This document shows, piece after piece, positions 43,331 to 51,837 of a DNA stretch of 64,000 nucleotides; positions within the stretch are counted from its first letter, which is position 1, and every line of letters starts with the position of its first letter. The translations under genes and the position numbers were made by a program. The stretch is from Rubrivirga sp. SAORIC476 (GTDB lineage Bacteria > Bacteroidota > Rhodothermia > Rhodothermales > Rubricoccaceae). The notes under the pieces are model-generated. The model was not told the origin of the DNA. It ran no database searches and saw only the letters and a list, made by a program, of their open reading frames with translations. The DNA is taken from positions 248,001-312,000 of the forward strand of contig NZ_MVOI01000006.1 in assembly GCF_002283555.1 (NCBI RefSeq), read 5' to 3'.

Positions 43331-44208
43331 CTCGGCCTCGGGCCCGAGGCGGGCACGGCGGCGCGTGGCACCGGCGCCGCGGCCGAGGCGACGAGGGGCA
43401 CGGCGGGCTGCTTCTCGGTCAGGTACGGCCAGTAGCGCTTGGGCACGTGCCGGAGGTGGAGCTTGAGGTTGCGTCGCTCGGGGATGGTGACGGCCTGGAA
43501 GTACGCCTTCCACATCGTCTGGTACGCCGCCTCGTCGGGCGCCTCGTCGGCGAGGCCCAGCGTCACGGCCGGGACGATGCGGGACGCGGGCGCCCCCGCC
43601 TCGCGCTCCGGAGCCGGCGTGTGGACGAGCGCCAGCCCGCGGCGGGCGTCGACGATGCGCCACGCCAGCGTCGGGTAGCGCGCCTCGAAGTGGGGGTGCA
43701 GGATGGGCAGCACGTGGTACTCGGGCCGCGCCGTCGCCGTCCACGTCTCGACGCCGTCCGCGACGTGCTCCTCGAAGCGGACGAACGCTTCCATCCGGTG
43801 CGCCTCGCGGCCGACGCGCCCGGCCCACCGCCCGACCTCGCGCGCAGGCTCGAACGTCCAGTCGTCGGCCACCGCCTTGCCCTCCACGCGGACGGCGTCG
43901 GCCAGGCGGAGCACGGCGACCTCGATGCCCGGCCGCTCGCTCAGGACCGCCCGCCGGAGCCGCCCGACGAGCCCCGGCACCGCGCGGTCCAGCCCTCGCT
44001 CGACGCGGTCGGCCACGGTCGCCTCGGTCTCGACGCGGAGGGTGTCGCCGAACAGCGTCCCGCTCGCCCGCTCTCCAGCGAGGCCCACCGAGGCGGGCAG
44101 GGCGCCCCGCCGGTACGTCTCGGCGTAGGCGCAGAGCAGGCCGGCGAACGTGCCGTCGGTCTCGACGGCAAGGTGCGGGTCGACGGGCAAGGCGGGATGC
44201 TCGGACAT
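43327..44208 (-). CDS. TIGR03915-type putative DNA-metabolism protein (DUF4130)
   Basis: A 293-residue protein. DGTFAGLLCAYAETYRRGAL near the start, FEPAREVGRWAGRVGREAHR, EAFVRFEE, YHVLPILHPHFEARYPTLAW and the later WKAYFQAVTIPERRNLKLHL, HVPKRYWPYLTE are characteristic of this family, which is found next to a radical SAM protein and proposed to act in DNA repair or modification. It starts 3 bp after that partner ends (44212), so they are co-translated. The Pro/Ala-rich tail overlaps the end of the convergent transporter gene by four bases and contains a palindrome (43335-43350). Confidence 0.88.
   Translation of the reverse strand: MSEHPALPVDPHLAVETDGTFAGLLCAYAETYRRGALPASVGLAGERASGTLFGDTLRVETEATVADRVERGLDRAVPGLVGRLRRAVLSERPGIEVAVLRLADAVRVEGKAVADDWTFEPAREVGRWAGRVGREAHRMEAFVRFEEHVADGVETWTATARPEYHVLPILHPHFEARYPTLAWRIVDARRGLALVHTPAPEREAGAPASRIVPAVTLGLADEAPDEAAYQTMWKAYFQAVTIPERRNLKLHLRHVPKRYWPYLTEKQPAVPLVASAAAPVPRAAVPASGPRPS
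43335..43350. repeat. Dispersed palindrome copy (GCCTCGGG / CCCGAGGC)
   Basis: A perfect 16-bp palindrome at the end of the TIGR03915 gene, followed by GGGCA as in other copies. It may serve as a transcription stop for the convergent pair. Confidence 0.4.
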
Positions 44209-44211
44209 CGG

Positions 44212-45519
44212 CTAGGCCGCCTTCGCGAGAGGTGCCGCTTTCGCGAGCGGCGCTGGCATCACGAGCGGCGCCGGCGCGAAGAGCGACAGCTGGGGGGCCT
44301 CGGCCTTGCCGCCCACGATCCGTCGGCGGACGGCGCCGGGGTCGGAGCCGATCAGGTGAGGCTTGTGGTCCGGCGTCGTCAGGAAGTACTGGGCGCGCTT
44401 CATCACGACGCCCATCGCCCGCAGGTCGTCCCAGCGGACGGTGCCGCGCCGCCGCGCCGCGACGATCCGCTTCGAGCTCCGGATGCCGAGCCCGGGCACC
44501 CGCTGGAGCCACTCGATCGGCGCCGTGTTGACGTCGACAGGGAAGAGGGTCGGGAATCGCAACGCGTAGGCCGTCTTCGGGTCGATGTCGCTGTCGAGGT
44601 TGGCGGACCCAGGCGGGGCCACCTCGTCCAAGTCGAAGCCGTACTTGCGCAGGAGCCAGTCGGCCTGGTAGAGGCGGTGCTCGCGGTGGAGCGGGGCGCG
44701 ATAGCTCTCGGGGTCCGGCACGCGGTCGTCGCCGCCGAGGGGCACGAAGCCGGAGAAGTAGACGCGCCGGAGCTTCTGCTCCGAGTACAGCCCGTCGGTC
44801 AGCTCCAGGATCTGGCGGTCCGTCTCCGGCGTCGCCCCGATCACGAGCTGGGTGCTCTGGCCACCCGCCGCGAACCGGGGCGCGCGGCGGTCTTTCTGCC
44901 GCTCCTCCCTGGCCGCGTCGATCCGGTCGCGGACGTGGCCCATCGGCGCGAACACCTGGTGGTAGTCCTTCTCCGGCGCGACCTGCTTGAGCCCGGCCTC
45001 GCTCGGGATCTCGACGTTGACCGACAGGCGGTCGGCCAGGCGCCCGGCCTCGGTGAGCAACTCGGGCGAGGCGCCTGGGATCACCTTGAGGTGGATGTAG
45101 CCGTTGAAGAGGTGGTCGTGGCGGAGCGACCGGGCCACGGCGACCAGCTTCTCAGTCGTCGTGTCGGCGTCGCCGAAGATTCCCGACGACAGGAACAGCC
45201 CCTCGATGTAGTTCCGCTTGTAGAACCCCATCGTCAGCTCGACGACCTCCTTGACGGTAAACGCAACGCGCTCGACCTCCTCGTTCGAGCGGCGGCTCAC
45301 GCAGTAGGCGCAGTCGTAGATGCAGACGTTCGAGAACAGCACCTTGAGGAGCGAGACGCACCGGCCGTCCTCGGTGTACGAGTGGCAGATGCCCGCGCCC
45401 GTGCTGTTGCCGATGCCGGTCGGCGAGTTCTTGCGTGTGCCGCCGGACGAGGCGCACGAGGCGTCGTACTTGGCCGCGTCGGCGAGGATTTCCAGCTTCT
45501 CGATGACCTGTCGACGCAT
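44212..45519 (-). CDS. Radical SAM protein, putative DNA modification/repair (TIGR03916 type)
   Basis: A 435-residue radical SAM enzyme. The [4Fe-4S] cluster motif C-x3-C-x2-C is in VCIYDCAYCVSRR; KYDASCASSGGTRKN, GIFGDADTTTEKLVAVARSL and HLKVIPGASPELL are family markers. A helix-hairpin-helix segment (VNTAPIEWLQRVPGLGIRSS) near residue 335 suggests DNA contact. ATG 45519. It is paired with the TIGR03915 gene 3 bp downstream. The reaction is unknown. The last 25 residues are a low-complexity Ala/Pro tail. Confidence 0.9.
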   Translation of the reverse strand: MRRQVIEKLEILADAAKYDASCASSGGTRKNSPTGIGNSTGAGICHSYTEDGRCVSLLKVLFSNVCIYDCAYCVSRRSNEEVERVAFTVKEVVELTMGFYKRNYIEGLFLSSGIFGDADTTTEKLVAVARSLRHDHLFNGYIHLKVIPGASPELLTEAGRLADRLSVNVEIPSEAGLKQVAPEKDYHQVFAPMGHVRDRIDAAREERQKDRRAPRFAAGGQSTQLVIGATPETDRQILELTDGLYSEQKLRRVYFSGFVPLGGDDRVPDPESYRAPLHREHRLYQADWLLRKYGFDLDEVAPPGSANLDSDIDPKTAYALRFPTLFPVDVNTAPIEWLQRVPGLGIRSSKRIVAARRRGTVRWDDLRAMGVVMKRAQYFLTTPDHKPHLIGSDPGAVRRRIVGGKAEAPQLSLFAPAPLVMPAPLAKAAPLAKAA

Positions 45520-45686
45520 TCCGGAGGGGGCCCGAGGCGGGCGAATTGGGCGGAGCCCAAAGATCTGGGATAGGTGTGACAGGTGTGTGGCGCGTCCCTG
45601 GGAGAACCCGTCGCTAGTGCACCGCTCCCATGACCGGCCGCTGACACCCGGGCGTGCGACCCTGCGGCCTCCCCACCGCGCCCGTC

Positions 45687-46808
45687 ATGGACCTCACCGT
45701 CGGCGTCGGGCCGCCGCGCTCGGCGCTCCCGCCCGACCTCGGCGTCGGCCTCCCGCTCGTCAAGGCGGCGTTGCTCTACGGAGACCGTGTCACGCTGTGC
45801 AGCCCGGCCGCGAGCCTGCTGCTGCGCCTGCGGGATCACACCCCGACGGCGGTGGGGTCGCGACTCGCCGTGCTCGCCGGGCTGGCCGACGACCTCGGCC
45901 TCGGTGACGCGCCCGCTCGCCTGGCCCATGTCGTCGACACCCCCCATGTCGACCCCGAGGTGGTCCGGCTGACGGTGGACGCCTGGTGGCGGCGCTACCG
46001 CCGCGCGTTGGCCGAGGCTCTCGTGGAGAGCGGACTGGAGGCGCTGGGCCCGGCCGTCGCGGCAGGGCGTCTGACGGTCGAGACGCTCGGCGTCGGGGCC
46101 ATCGCCGGGCCGTCGGACTTCGCGGAGGCGGCGGCCGAGACCTACGCCAGGGTGGTCGCGGATGCGGTCTCGCAGGGCCATACCACGCCGTTGCTGGACG
46201 GGGCCACCGCCGACGGGCTCCGCGGCGCGGTGGCGTCGGGGCGCCTCGGCGTGTCGGAGCCACGGGCGCACCGGGCGCGCGACGGCGGCCTCGCGGCGCA
46301 CGTGCTGCAGCGACTCCCGCTGTTCGACCGGGCGACGGTCGCCGAGGTGCTCGACATCCGCGCCGACCTGGACGCGGCACTGACGCGGTTCCGCGCCGCC
46401 GTGGGTGCCTTCGCGGCGGAGGTCGCCGCAGCGGCCTGGGACCCCGACTTCGCCGTCGAGGCGGACCGCGTCTACCAGCGGCAGGTGGCGCCCGCGGTCG
46501 CCGAGATCGAGGACGCGGTCGCGACGGTAGGCTACCTCCGCGAACTCGTCACGCGCTACGCCGAGCGTCCGGGCCAGTTCGTGCCGCTCGCCGCGCCAGC
46601 GCTGACGGTCGCACTGGCCTCTCCGGACGTGCTCGCCCAGACCGTCGCGGCGACGCTCGCGGGCGGGTCGGTCCTCGCCAACGCCGCGCAGGCGGGCTGG
46701 GCCGTCGCCGACGCTCGCCGTGCGGCCCGCGCGAAGCGCCTGTTCTTCGTCTACGCCGCCCGGCGGCGCTTCGCGGGCGACCGGTCGTGGCGGGGCCGGA
46801 CCGCATAG
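45687..46808 (+). CDS. Hypothetical protein, Ala-rich
   Basis: A 373-residue product from ATG 45687 (MDLTVGVGPPRSALPPDLG). Alpha-helical and Ala/Val-rich, with no signal peptide, and no motif I recognise. The segment VKAALLYGDRVTLCSPAASL near the start and the basic tail (ARRAARAKRLFFVYAARRRF) are the most distinctive parts. It stands alone between the divergent radical SAM gene and a convergent small exported protein. Confidence 0.55.
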   Translation: MDLTVGVGPPRSALPPDLGVGLPLVKAALLYGDRVTLCSPAASLLLRLRDHTPTAVGSRLAVLAGLADDLGLGDAPARLAHVVDTPHVDPEVVRLTVDAWWRRYRRALAEALVESGLEALGPAVAAGRLTVETLGVGAIAGPSDFAEAAAETYARVVADAVSQGHTTPLLDGATADGLRGAVASGRLGVSEPRAHRARDGGLAAHVLQRLPLFDRATVAEVLDIRADLDAALTRFRAAVGAFAAEVAAAAWDPDFAVEADRVYQRQVAPAVAEIEDAVATVGYLRELVTRYAERPGQFVPLAAPALTVALASPDVLAQTVAATLAGGSVLANAAQAGWAVADARRAARAKRLFFVYAARRRFAGDRSWRGRTA

Positions 46809-46814
46809 CCTGCT

Positions 46815-46834
46815 CCGCCTCGGGCCCGAGGCGG
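46815..46834. repeat. Dispersed palindrome copy, perfect 20 bp
   Basis: CCGCCTCGGG / CCCGAGGCGG, a perfect 20-bp palindrome 6 bp past a plus-strand stop and 6 bp before a minus-strand stop (46841). Its location suggests a bidirectional terminator; it is one of the clearest members of the CCTCGG family. Confidence 0.5.
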
Positions 46835-46840
46835 GCGCGC

Positions 46841-47254
46841 TCAGTCGCAGCCAAAGGCGCCGTCCGCCGGAGGGGTCAGTTCCATGCGGACCTGCGCGTT
46901 GCCGGTGGCGCACATGCCGCGGAGCGTGCCCGCGTCGTCCGACGAGAGGTCGCAGGCGAGGGGGCGGGGCAGGATCGTGCCTGGCAGGCGGAGGCGGCTC
47001 GTCGTGAACCGGAGCCGCCCGCGCTGCCACGTGGCTGGAGCGCTCTCGGGGACGCTCGCGGTCCGCCCGGCGACGCTGAGGTCGAGCGTGAAGCCCGTCG
47101 CGCAACGCTCCAGCGTGGCATTGACGGCATGGCGAGCGCCGTCGGCGTCCGTGAGCGTGCCGGTCCATGTGCCGGAGGGCAGCATCTGGGCCGCCGCACC
47201 GGGCGCGGCGAGGAGCACGGCGAGCAGAAGAAGGCGAGAGACGGGGGCGGACAT
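46841..47254 (-). CDS. Exported hypothetical protein
   Basis: A 137-residue protein with a signal peptide (SRLLLLAVLLAAPGAAAQ). The mature part starts MLPSGTWTGTLTDADGARHA and continues as a small beta-rich domain with four cysteines (ERCATGF, LACDLSS, GMCATGN, FGCD) that could make two disulfides in the periplasm. It resembles lipocalin-like small domains only in general shape. It is 24 bp downstream of gluQ on the same strand. Confidence 0.6.
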   Translation of the reverse strand: MSAPVSRLLLLAVLLAAPGAAAQMLPSGTWTGTLTDADGARHAVNATLERCATGFTLDLSVAGRTASVPESAPATWQRGRLRFTTSRLRLPGTILPRPLACDLSSDDAGTLRGMCATGNAQVRMELTPPADGAFGCD

Positions 47255-47278
47255 CGGCGTGGTGGGGCGGCTCGGGCT

Positions 47279-48301
47279 TCAGGGCGTGTGGAGGCGGTGC
47301 GCAAGATCGGCCGGGACGGGAACGGGTGCCGGACGCACGCGGCCGATCTCGAACGTGGCGGCGACCGCGGCTGGTGTCCGCGGGCGCGCGTCGCCCTGCC
47401 CGAGCGCGGCCGCCAGCCAGCCGACCAGCGCCTCGGGCGCCACGCCGGCCTCGCGGAGGGAGCGGACCGTGAGGCCCTCGTCTCGCTTCGACAGCTTCTC
47501 GCCGTCGGCGCCGACCAGCAGGGGGAGGTGGGCGTAGGTCGGGGGCGTCCCGCCGAGGGCCTCGATCAGGCGGATCTGCCGGGCGGTCGAGTCCAGCAGG
47601 TCCATCCCCCGGACGACCTCGGTGACGCCCATCGCGAGGTCGTCCACGACGACGGCTAGCTGGTACGCGTAGACGCCGTCGCGGCGCTTCAGCACGAAGT
47701 CGCCCACGGACGTGCTGACGTCCTCCGAGACCTCGCCCACGACGCGGTCGGTGAACGCGACCGTGCCCGCCTCGACGCGGAATCGGAGGGCCGCATCGGC
47801 GACAGCGGCGGGGTCGTCGAGCCACGCGGCCGGGAGGGCGTCGGGGCGGAGGCTGACAGGGTAGGGGGGGAGGCCGTCAGAGCCGTGGGGGGCGCTCGCG
47901 AGTGCGCGGAGGTCGGCGCGCGAGACGCGGCAGGGGAACAGGTGGCCTCCGTCGGCGAGGCGTCGCAGCGCAGCCTCGTAGATCGCGCTGCGCTCGGACT
48001 GACGGTATGGTCCGTCCGGTCCGCCGACGTCCGGGCCCTCGTCCCAGTCGAGACCGAGCCATCGGGCGTCCGCGATCTGGCGCTCGGCCGAGCCCGGGAC
48101 GGCGCGCGGTCCGTCGAGGTCTTCCACTCGCCACACGAACCGGCCGCCCTGGCGTCGTGCGCTCGCCCAGGCCGCCAGCGCGGCCAACGCGCTCCCCACG
48201 TGGAGGTCGCCCGTCGGGCTCGGCGCAAACCGGCCCACGGGAGGATGGCTCGTCGGCTCGCCGAGGGCAGGGGCAGGGGCAGGGGGGAGAGGAGCGGGCA
48301 T
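47279..48301 (-). CDS. gluQ: Glutamyl-queuosine tRNA(Asp) synthetase
   Basis: A 340-residue class I synthetase paralogue lacking an anticodon-binding domain. It attaches glutamate to queuosine-34 of tRNA-Asp. The HIGH-like motif is FAPSPTGDLHVGSALAALAA, the KMSKS-like motif is KLSKRDEG (about 264-271), and RVEDLDGPRAVPGS and AYQLAVVVDDLAMGVTEVVRG are conserved. The zinc site appears reduced: only CRVSR is seen in the usual Cys region. The start ATG 48301 is followed by a Pro-rich stretch before the conserved VGRFAPS, so a later start is possible. Confidence 0.9.
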   Translation of the reverse strand: MPAPLPPAPAPALGEPTSHPPVGRFAPSPTGDLHVGSALAALAAWASARRQGGRFVWRVEDLDGPRAVPGSAERQIADARWLGLDWDEGPDVGGPDGPYRQSERSAIYEAALRRLADGGHLFPCRVSRADLRALASAPHGSDGLPPYPVSLRPDALPAAWLDDPAAVADAALRFRVEAGTVAFTDRVVGEVSEDVSTSVGDFVLKRRDGVYAYQLAVVVDDLAMGVTEVVRGMDLLDSTARQIRLIEALGGTPPTYAHLPLLVGADGEKLSKRDEGLTVRSLREAGVAPEALVGWLAAALGQGDARPRTPAAVAATFEIGRVRPAPVPVPADLAHRLHTP

Positions 48302-48468
48302 ACAGCGGCGACGCGCGCGACGGCGTCGGGGTTCACGAGGGACTGTGATCAGGTGAATGACGAGATCGTCCCCCTGGGAGGCATTTCGCCGAGGGCCGGG
48401 AAACTGGCCGGAGCCGCCGCCCGTGCCCCAATGGCCACCTCGCTCTCTGCTCATACTTCAGGACACGC

Positions 48469-50769
48469 ATGCATCTCTCCAGACTCTTCCCTCTCGCGCT
48501 CGTGGCGCTGGTCGCCGCTGCGCCCGCCGCCCAGCCCGACCTCCGCATCTCCTCGTTCCTGGAAGAGGGGGACCAGCAGGCGGAGGCCGGCGACCGGGTG
48601 ACCGTCGAGTACACGGTCACGAACTCCGGCGACCAGGACGTCGAGGACGTGCCCGTCGCGTTCTATTTCTCCAACGACGCCGCCTTCGACGACGGCGACC
48701 AGTTCCTCGAGGCCGAGGAGGTCAACGTCGAAGCCGGCGAGAGCGAGGGCGACTCCGAGCAGTTCAACCTGCCCTCTGGCATCGCCGACGGCGACTACTT
48801 CGTGCTCGCCGTCGTCGACCCGAACGACTTCGTCTTCGAGACGGACGAGACCAACAACGTCGGCGCGAACGCCATCACGATCGGTGAGGGCGGCGGCGGG
48901 CCAGGCCCGGACCTGGTCGTCTCCGCCTCGGTCGCCCCGGATGACGGTGACGTCGGCACGTCCCGGCCCGACGCAGGCGAGGACGTGACGCTCGACTACA
49001 CGGTGTCCAACGTCGGCGGCGTGAACTCGGGGAGCCTGACCCTGCGGTTCTACTTCTCCTCCGACACCACGATCGACGGGGCGGACGAGGTGCTGCTCGA
49101 CATCGGCAACGATGGGATCGACGCAGGTGACAACGCGGACGACTCGGCGACGGTCACCATCCCTGAAGGAACAGCTGACGGGACGTACTACATCTTGCTC
49201 GAGGTCGACACCTTCGACGAGGTCGCGGAGACCAACGAGGGCAACAACACCGCCTCGGTCGAGGTCGGGGTGCCCGGCGGCGGCGGCGGCGGCGGCGGCG
49301 GCGCGGACCTGGTGGTCTCGGGCACGCTCACGTCGGGCGACCCGATGGCCGGCGAGGACGTGACCCTCGACTACGCGATCTCGAACGTCGGCGACGAGAA
49401 CACCGGCCCGCTCGTGCTCCGGTTCTACTTCTCGGCCGACCCCGTGCTCGACCCCGCGGATGACGTGCTGCTCGACATCGACAACGACGGCGTCGACGCG
49501 GACGACGAGTCGGACGACTCGGCGACGGTGACCATTCCCGAAGGCACGGCCGACGGGACCTACTACATCGTCCTCGAGGTCGACGCCGACGAGCAGGTCG
49601 CGGAGAGCGACGAGGACAACAACACGGCTGCGGTCGAAGTGACGGTCGACGGCACGTCGGGAGGCAATGCGGCCATCGGCGAGATCGGCGTATTCAACTG
49701 GCCCGAGCAGGAGCCCGGCCGCTTCTACCCCATTTTCCTGGAGCGGGCCTACACGAGCCCGGTCGTGGTGGCGCCCTCGTTCTCCTCGGAACAGGTCGCC
49801 AGCCCCGCCGTCCCGCGCGTGCGTGACGTGACGGCCGACCGGTTCGAGATCCAGCTTGCCGAGTGGCCCTACCTCAACGGCACGCACCTCGACCTCGACA
49901 TCCCGTACCTGGTGGTCGAGGAGGGCGTCCACACCCTGGACGACGGGCGGCGGATCGAGGCGGGCTTTACCACGACCAACGGCAACGGCGTCGGGTCGAT
50001 CGACTACGCGACGGCCTTCCCGGGCGCGCCGATCGTGTTCGCCCAGGCCATCGACACCGACGCCGTGGTGACGGCGCGGCTGCGGGTGCGGGAGGACCGG
50101 GCGCAGGTCCGGTTGGTGCAGCAGGAGGCCGGCGGCCCCTCCCTGGCGCCGGCCACGGTCGCCTGGGTCGCCATCGAGGCGGGTGTGGGCAGCGGGTCGC
50201 GCCCGGCCGTCGCCAAGCGGGTCCGCGCTGGTGACTCGATCACGCGGACCCGCTACGGCACGACCGTCTCGACGAGCGCCCTGATCCTGGCCGCGACGCA
50301 GTCGATCGCCGAGGCCGACCCGGTGACGGTCCGGGTCCGCCTGACGGGTCGCATCGGCGCGCGGCTGCTGCTCCAGGAGGAGCGCTCGGCCGACGACGAG
50401 ACCTCGCACGCCCAAGAACTGGTCGGCTACGCCGTCTTCGAGCCGGGTACGCTGCGGTCGTCGTCGTCCGCGCGTGTGGCGCCGGTGCGCGCGTCCTCGG
50501 AAGCGTCGGCGCTGGTCATGGGGGCTCGCCCGAACCCGGTCCGAGGCCGGGCCGTGGTCGCCTTCGAGGTCGCCGAGGCCGGGACCGTCCGCCTCGACGT
50601 GTTCGACACGACGGGCCGCCGCGTGACGACGCTGGCCGACGGGCCGCAGACAGCCGGGACGCACGAGGTGCCGCTGGATGCGTCGCGGTGGTCGGCAGGC
50701 GTCTACCTGGTCCGGCTGGTCGATGGCGCCGGCGCGGTCACGACCAGCCAACTGACGGTCCTCCGTTAG
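48469..50769 (+). CDS. T9SS-exported CARDB-repeat protein
   Basis: A 766-residue secreted protein. Signal peptide (1-21), three CARDB immunoglobulin-like repeats (about 24-140, 145-265, 280-395; each ends with a VAETNEGNNTASVEV-like motif), a poly-Gly linker, then about 400-660, which resembles an H-type-lectin-like or beta-sandwich module (RFYPIFLERAYTSPVVVAP, IEAGFTTTNG), and a T9SS sorting domain (MGARPNPVRGRAVVAFEV ... WSAGVYLVRLV). Acidic Asp-rich repeats suggest calcium binding. It probably acts as a surface adhesin or stalk. It would be exported by SprA, encoded near the right edge. Confidence 0.83.
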   Translation: MHLSRLFPLALVALVAAAPAAQPDLRISSFLEEGDQQAEAGDRVTVEYTVTNSGDQDVEDVPVAFYFSNDAAFDDGDQFLEAEEVNVEAGESEGDSEQFNLPSGIADGDYFVLAVVDPNDFVFETDETNNVGANAITIGEGGGGPGPDLVVSASVAPDDGDVGTSRPDAGEDVTLDYTVSNVGGVNSGSLTLRFYFSSDTTIDGADEVLLDIGNDGIDAGDNADDSATVTIPEGTADGTYYILLEVDTFDEVAETNEGNNTASVEVGVPGGGGGGGGGADLVVSGTLTSGDPMAGEDVTLDYAISNVGDENTGPLVLRFYFSADPVLDPADDVLLDIDNDGVDADDESDDSATVTIPEGTADGTYYIVLEVDADEQVAESDEDNNTAAVEVTVDGTSGGNAAIGEIGVFNWPEQEPGRFYPIFLERAYTSPVVVAPSFSSEQVASPAVPRVRDVTADRFEIQLAEWPYLNGTHLDLDIPYLVVEEGVHTLDDGRRIEAGFTTTNGNGVGSIDYATAFPGAPIVFAQAIDTDAVVTARLRVREDRAQVRLVQQEAGGPSLAPATVAWVAIEAGVGSGSRPAVAKRVRAGDSITRTRYGTTVSTSALILAATQSIAEADPVTVRVRLTGRIGARLLLQEERSADDETSHAQELVGYAVFEPGTLRSSSSARVAPVRASSEASALVMGARPNPVRGRAVVAFEVAEAGTVRLDVFDTTGRRVTTLADGPQTAGTHEVPLDASRWSAGVYLVRLVDGAGAVTTSQLTVLR

Positions 50770-51449
50770 CCGAGATCGCGCAGGACGCGGTCGTTCAGCC
50801 GGTGCCCACCGCTGAACGTCCGTGTCTCGACCGGGACGTCGGCGGCCCGGAGCCGGGCCTCCTGCTCCAGCACGCGGGCGGGCGTGGCGAACCCGTCGCG
50901 GTCGCCCGCGACGAGTGTGACGCCCGCGTCGGTGAGCCACCCCGCCTCGGCGCCGAGGTCGAGGTCGTGGGGCAGGCCACCGCCCCACAGGATCAACCGG
51001 TCGGCACGCCGCGGACGCCGCGCCAGCAGCGGACTCCGGGCCAGCCATCGGGAGACGGTGGCCGCGCCCTGGCTGAACCCGAAGCCGGTCAGGCGGACCG
51101 CGAGCGGGTCGGCGTCGGCACGGGTGCAGGCGGCCACGAACACGTCGTCGAGGTAGCGCGTGAGGTCGGCGATGTCGGACGCCCGCTCCTCGCGCGTCAT
51201 CCAGGTGGCCCCGACGCGGCGGTCGCGCGCGGGCGCCGCGTCCACGGGCGTGACGTAGAACCGGCTCAGCGCCTCGGGGGCCACCACCAGCCGCCCCGGT
51301 CGCTCGACGGCGCGGAAGTGACGCCCGAAGTAGGGCACCAGCTGGCCGTAGCCGTGGCAGGCCATCCACACCTCATCCACGGGGCCGTCCTCGGGGCCCA
51401 GCACGGCGTACCGGGCGGTCTTGACGGCGGCGATCTGGCGGACGGTCAC
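50766..51449 (-). CDS. Alpha/beta hydrolase (carboxylesterase/phospholipase-like)
   Basis: A 227-residue serine hydrolase. The nucleophile elbow GFGFSQGAATVSRW has Ser in G-x-S-x-G context, with the acid in AGDRDGFATPA and the base in FSGGHRLND near the end; EVWMACHGYGQLVPYFGRHF is the oxyanion region. GTG 51449 is used because upstream codons are made only of a 7-bp tandem repeat (51451-51492), two bases from the start. Stops converge with the CARDB gene (4-bp overlap). The substrate is unknown. Confidence 0.82.
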   Translation of the reverse strand: MTVRQIAAVKTARYAVLGPEDGPVDEVWMACHGYGQLVPYFGRHFRAVERPGRLVVAPEALSRFYVTPVDAAPARDRRVGATWMTREERASDIADLTRYLDDVFVAACTRADADPLAVRLTGFGFSQGAATVSRWLARSPLLARRPRRADRLILWGGGLPHDLDLGAEAGWLTDAGVTLVAGDRDGFATPARVLEQEARLRAADVPVETRTFSGGHRLNDRVLRDLG

Positions 51450-51450
51450 G

Positions 51451-51492
51451 AGTGAGGAGTGAGGAGTGAGGAGTGAGGAGTGAGGAGTGAGG
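51451..51492. repeat. Tandem repeat, 7 bp x 6 (AGTGAGG)
   Basis: Six perfect copies of the heptamer AGTGAGG. On the minus strand they are immediately upstream of the hydrolase GTG, in its 5' region. Heptamer slippage would alter the spacing or frame of any longer start by one base per copy. Confidence 0.9.
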
Positions 51493-51533
51493 TCGCCACG
51501 GCCATGAAAAGTTCCACTCCGTCTCCGACTCCG

Positions 51534-51555
51534 CCCACCTCGGTGCCGAGGCGGG
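51534..51555. repeat. Dispersed palindrome copy (CCTCGG / CCGAGG)
   Basis: CCCACCTCGG, TG, CCGAGGCGGG, between the two tandem repeats. Same family as 14441-14468 and 46815-46834. Confidence 0.4.
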
Positions 51556-51565
51556 TGCACCTTGG

Positions 51566-51637
51566 CTCTCCGCGCTCTCCGCGCTCTCCGCGCTCTCCGC
51601 GCTCTCCGCGCTCTCCGCGCTCTCCGCGCTCTCCGCG
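51566..51637. repeat. Tandem repeat, 9 bp x 8 (CTCTCCGCG)
   Basis: Eight perfect copies of CTCTCCGCG end 5 bp before the GTG of the DUF2256 gene. The unit is a multiple of three, so copy-number change would keep frame in an N-terminally extended product (Leu-Arg-Ala repeats from TTG 51562). Confidence 0.9.
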
Positions 51638-51642
51638 CCCCA

Positions 51643-51837
51643 GTGGCCCATCGCAAGCCTCACCTTCCCACCAAGACGTGCCCCGTCTGCAGCCGTCCCT
51701 TCGCGTGGCGCAAGAAGTGGGCGCGCGACTGGGAGGCCGTCGTGTACTGCTCCGAGCGCTGCCGACGCAGCAAGTCGTCGGCAGGCGGGCCGTCTACTGG
51801 CGACGGAGCGAGAACTCGTCTTGGTTCGACGGGCTGA
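51643..51837 (+). CDS. DUF2256 domain small zinc-finger protein
   Basis: A 64-residue protein from GTG 51643. [20 protein letters not shown] and [10 protein letters not shown] form the DUF2256 signature, two C-x2/3-C pairs that probably bind zinc. The usual family size is 45-60 residues, so this start fits; an alternative TTG at 51562 would add an Leu-Arg-Ala repeat tail. The stop overlaps the end of the convergent lipoprotein gene by 44 bases. Its function is unknown; in other bacteria it is found near photolyase or unrelated genes. Confidence 0.8.
   Translation: MAHRKPHLPTKTCPVCSRPFAWRKKWARDWEAVVYCSERCRRSKSSAGGPSTGDGARTRLGSTG

Noticed and set aside
51451-51637. CRISPR array
   Set aside because: The repeats are 7 and 9 bp, directly adjacent and without spacers; no cas genes are present.
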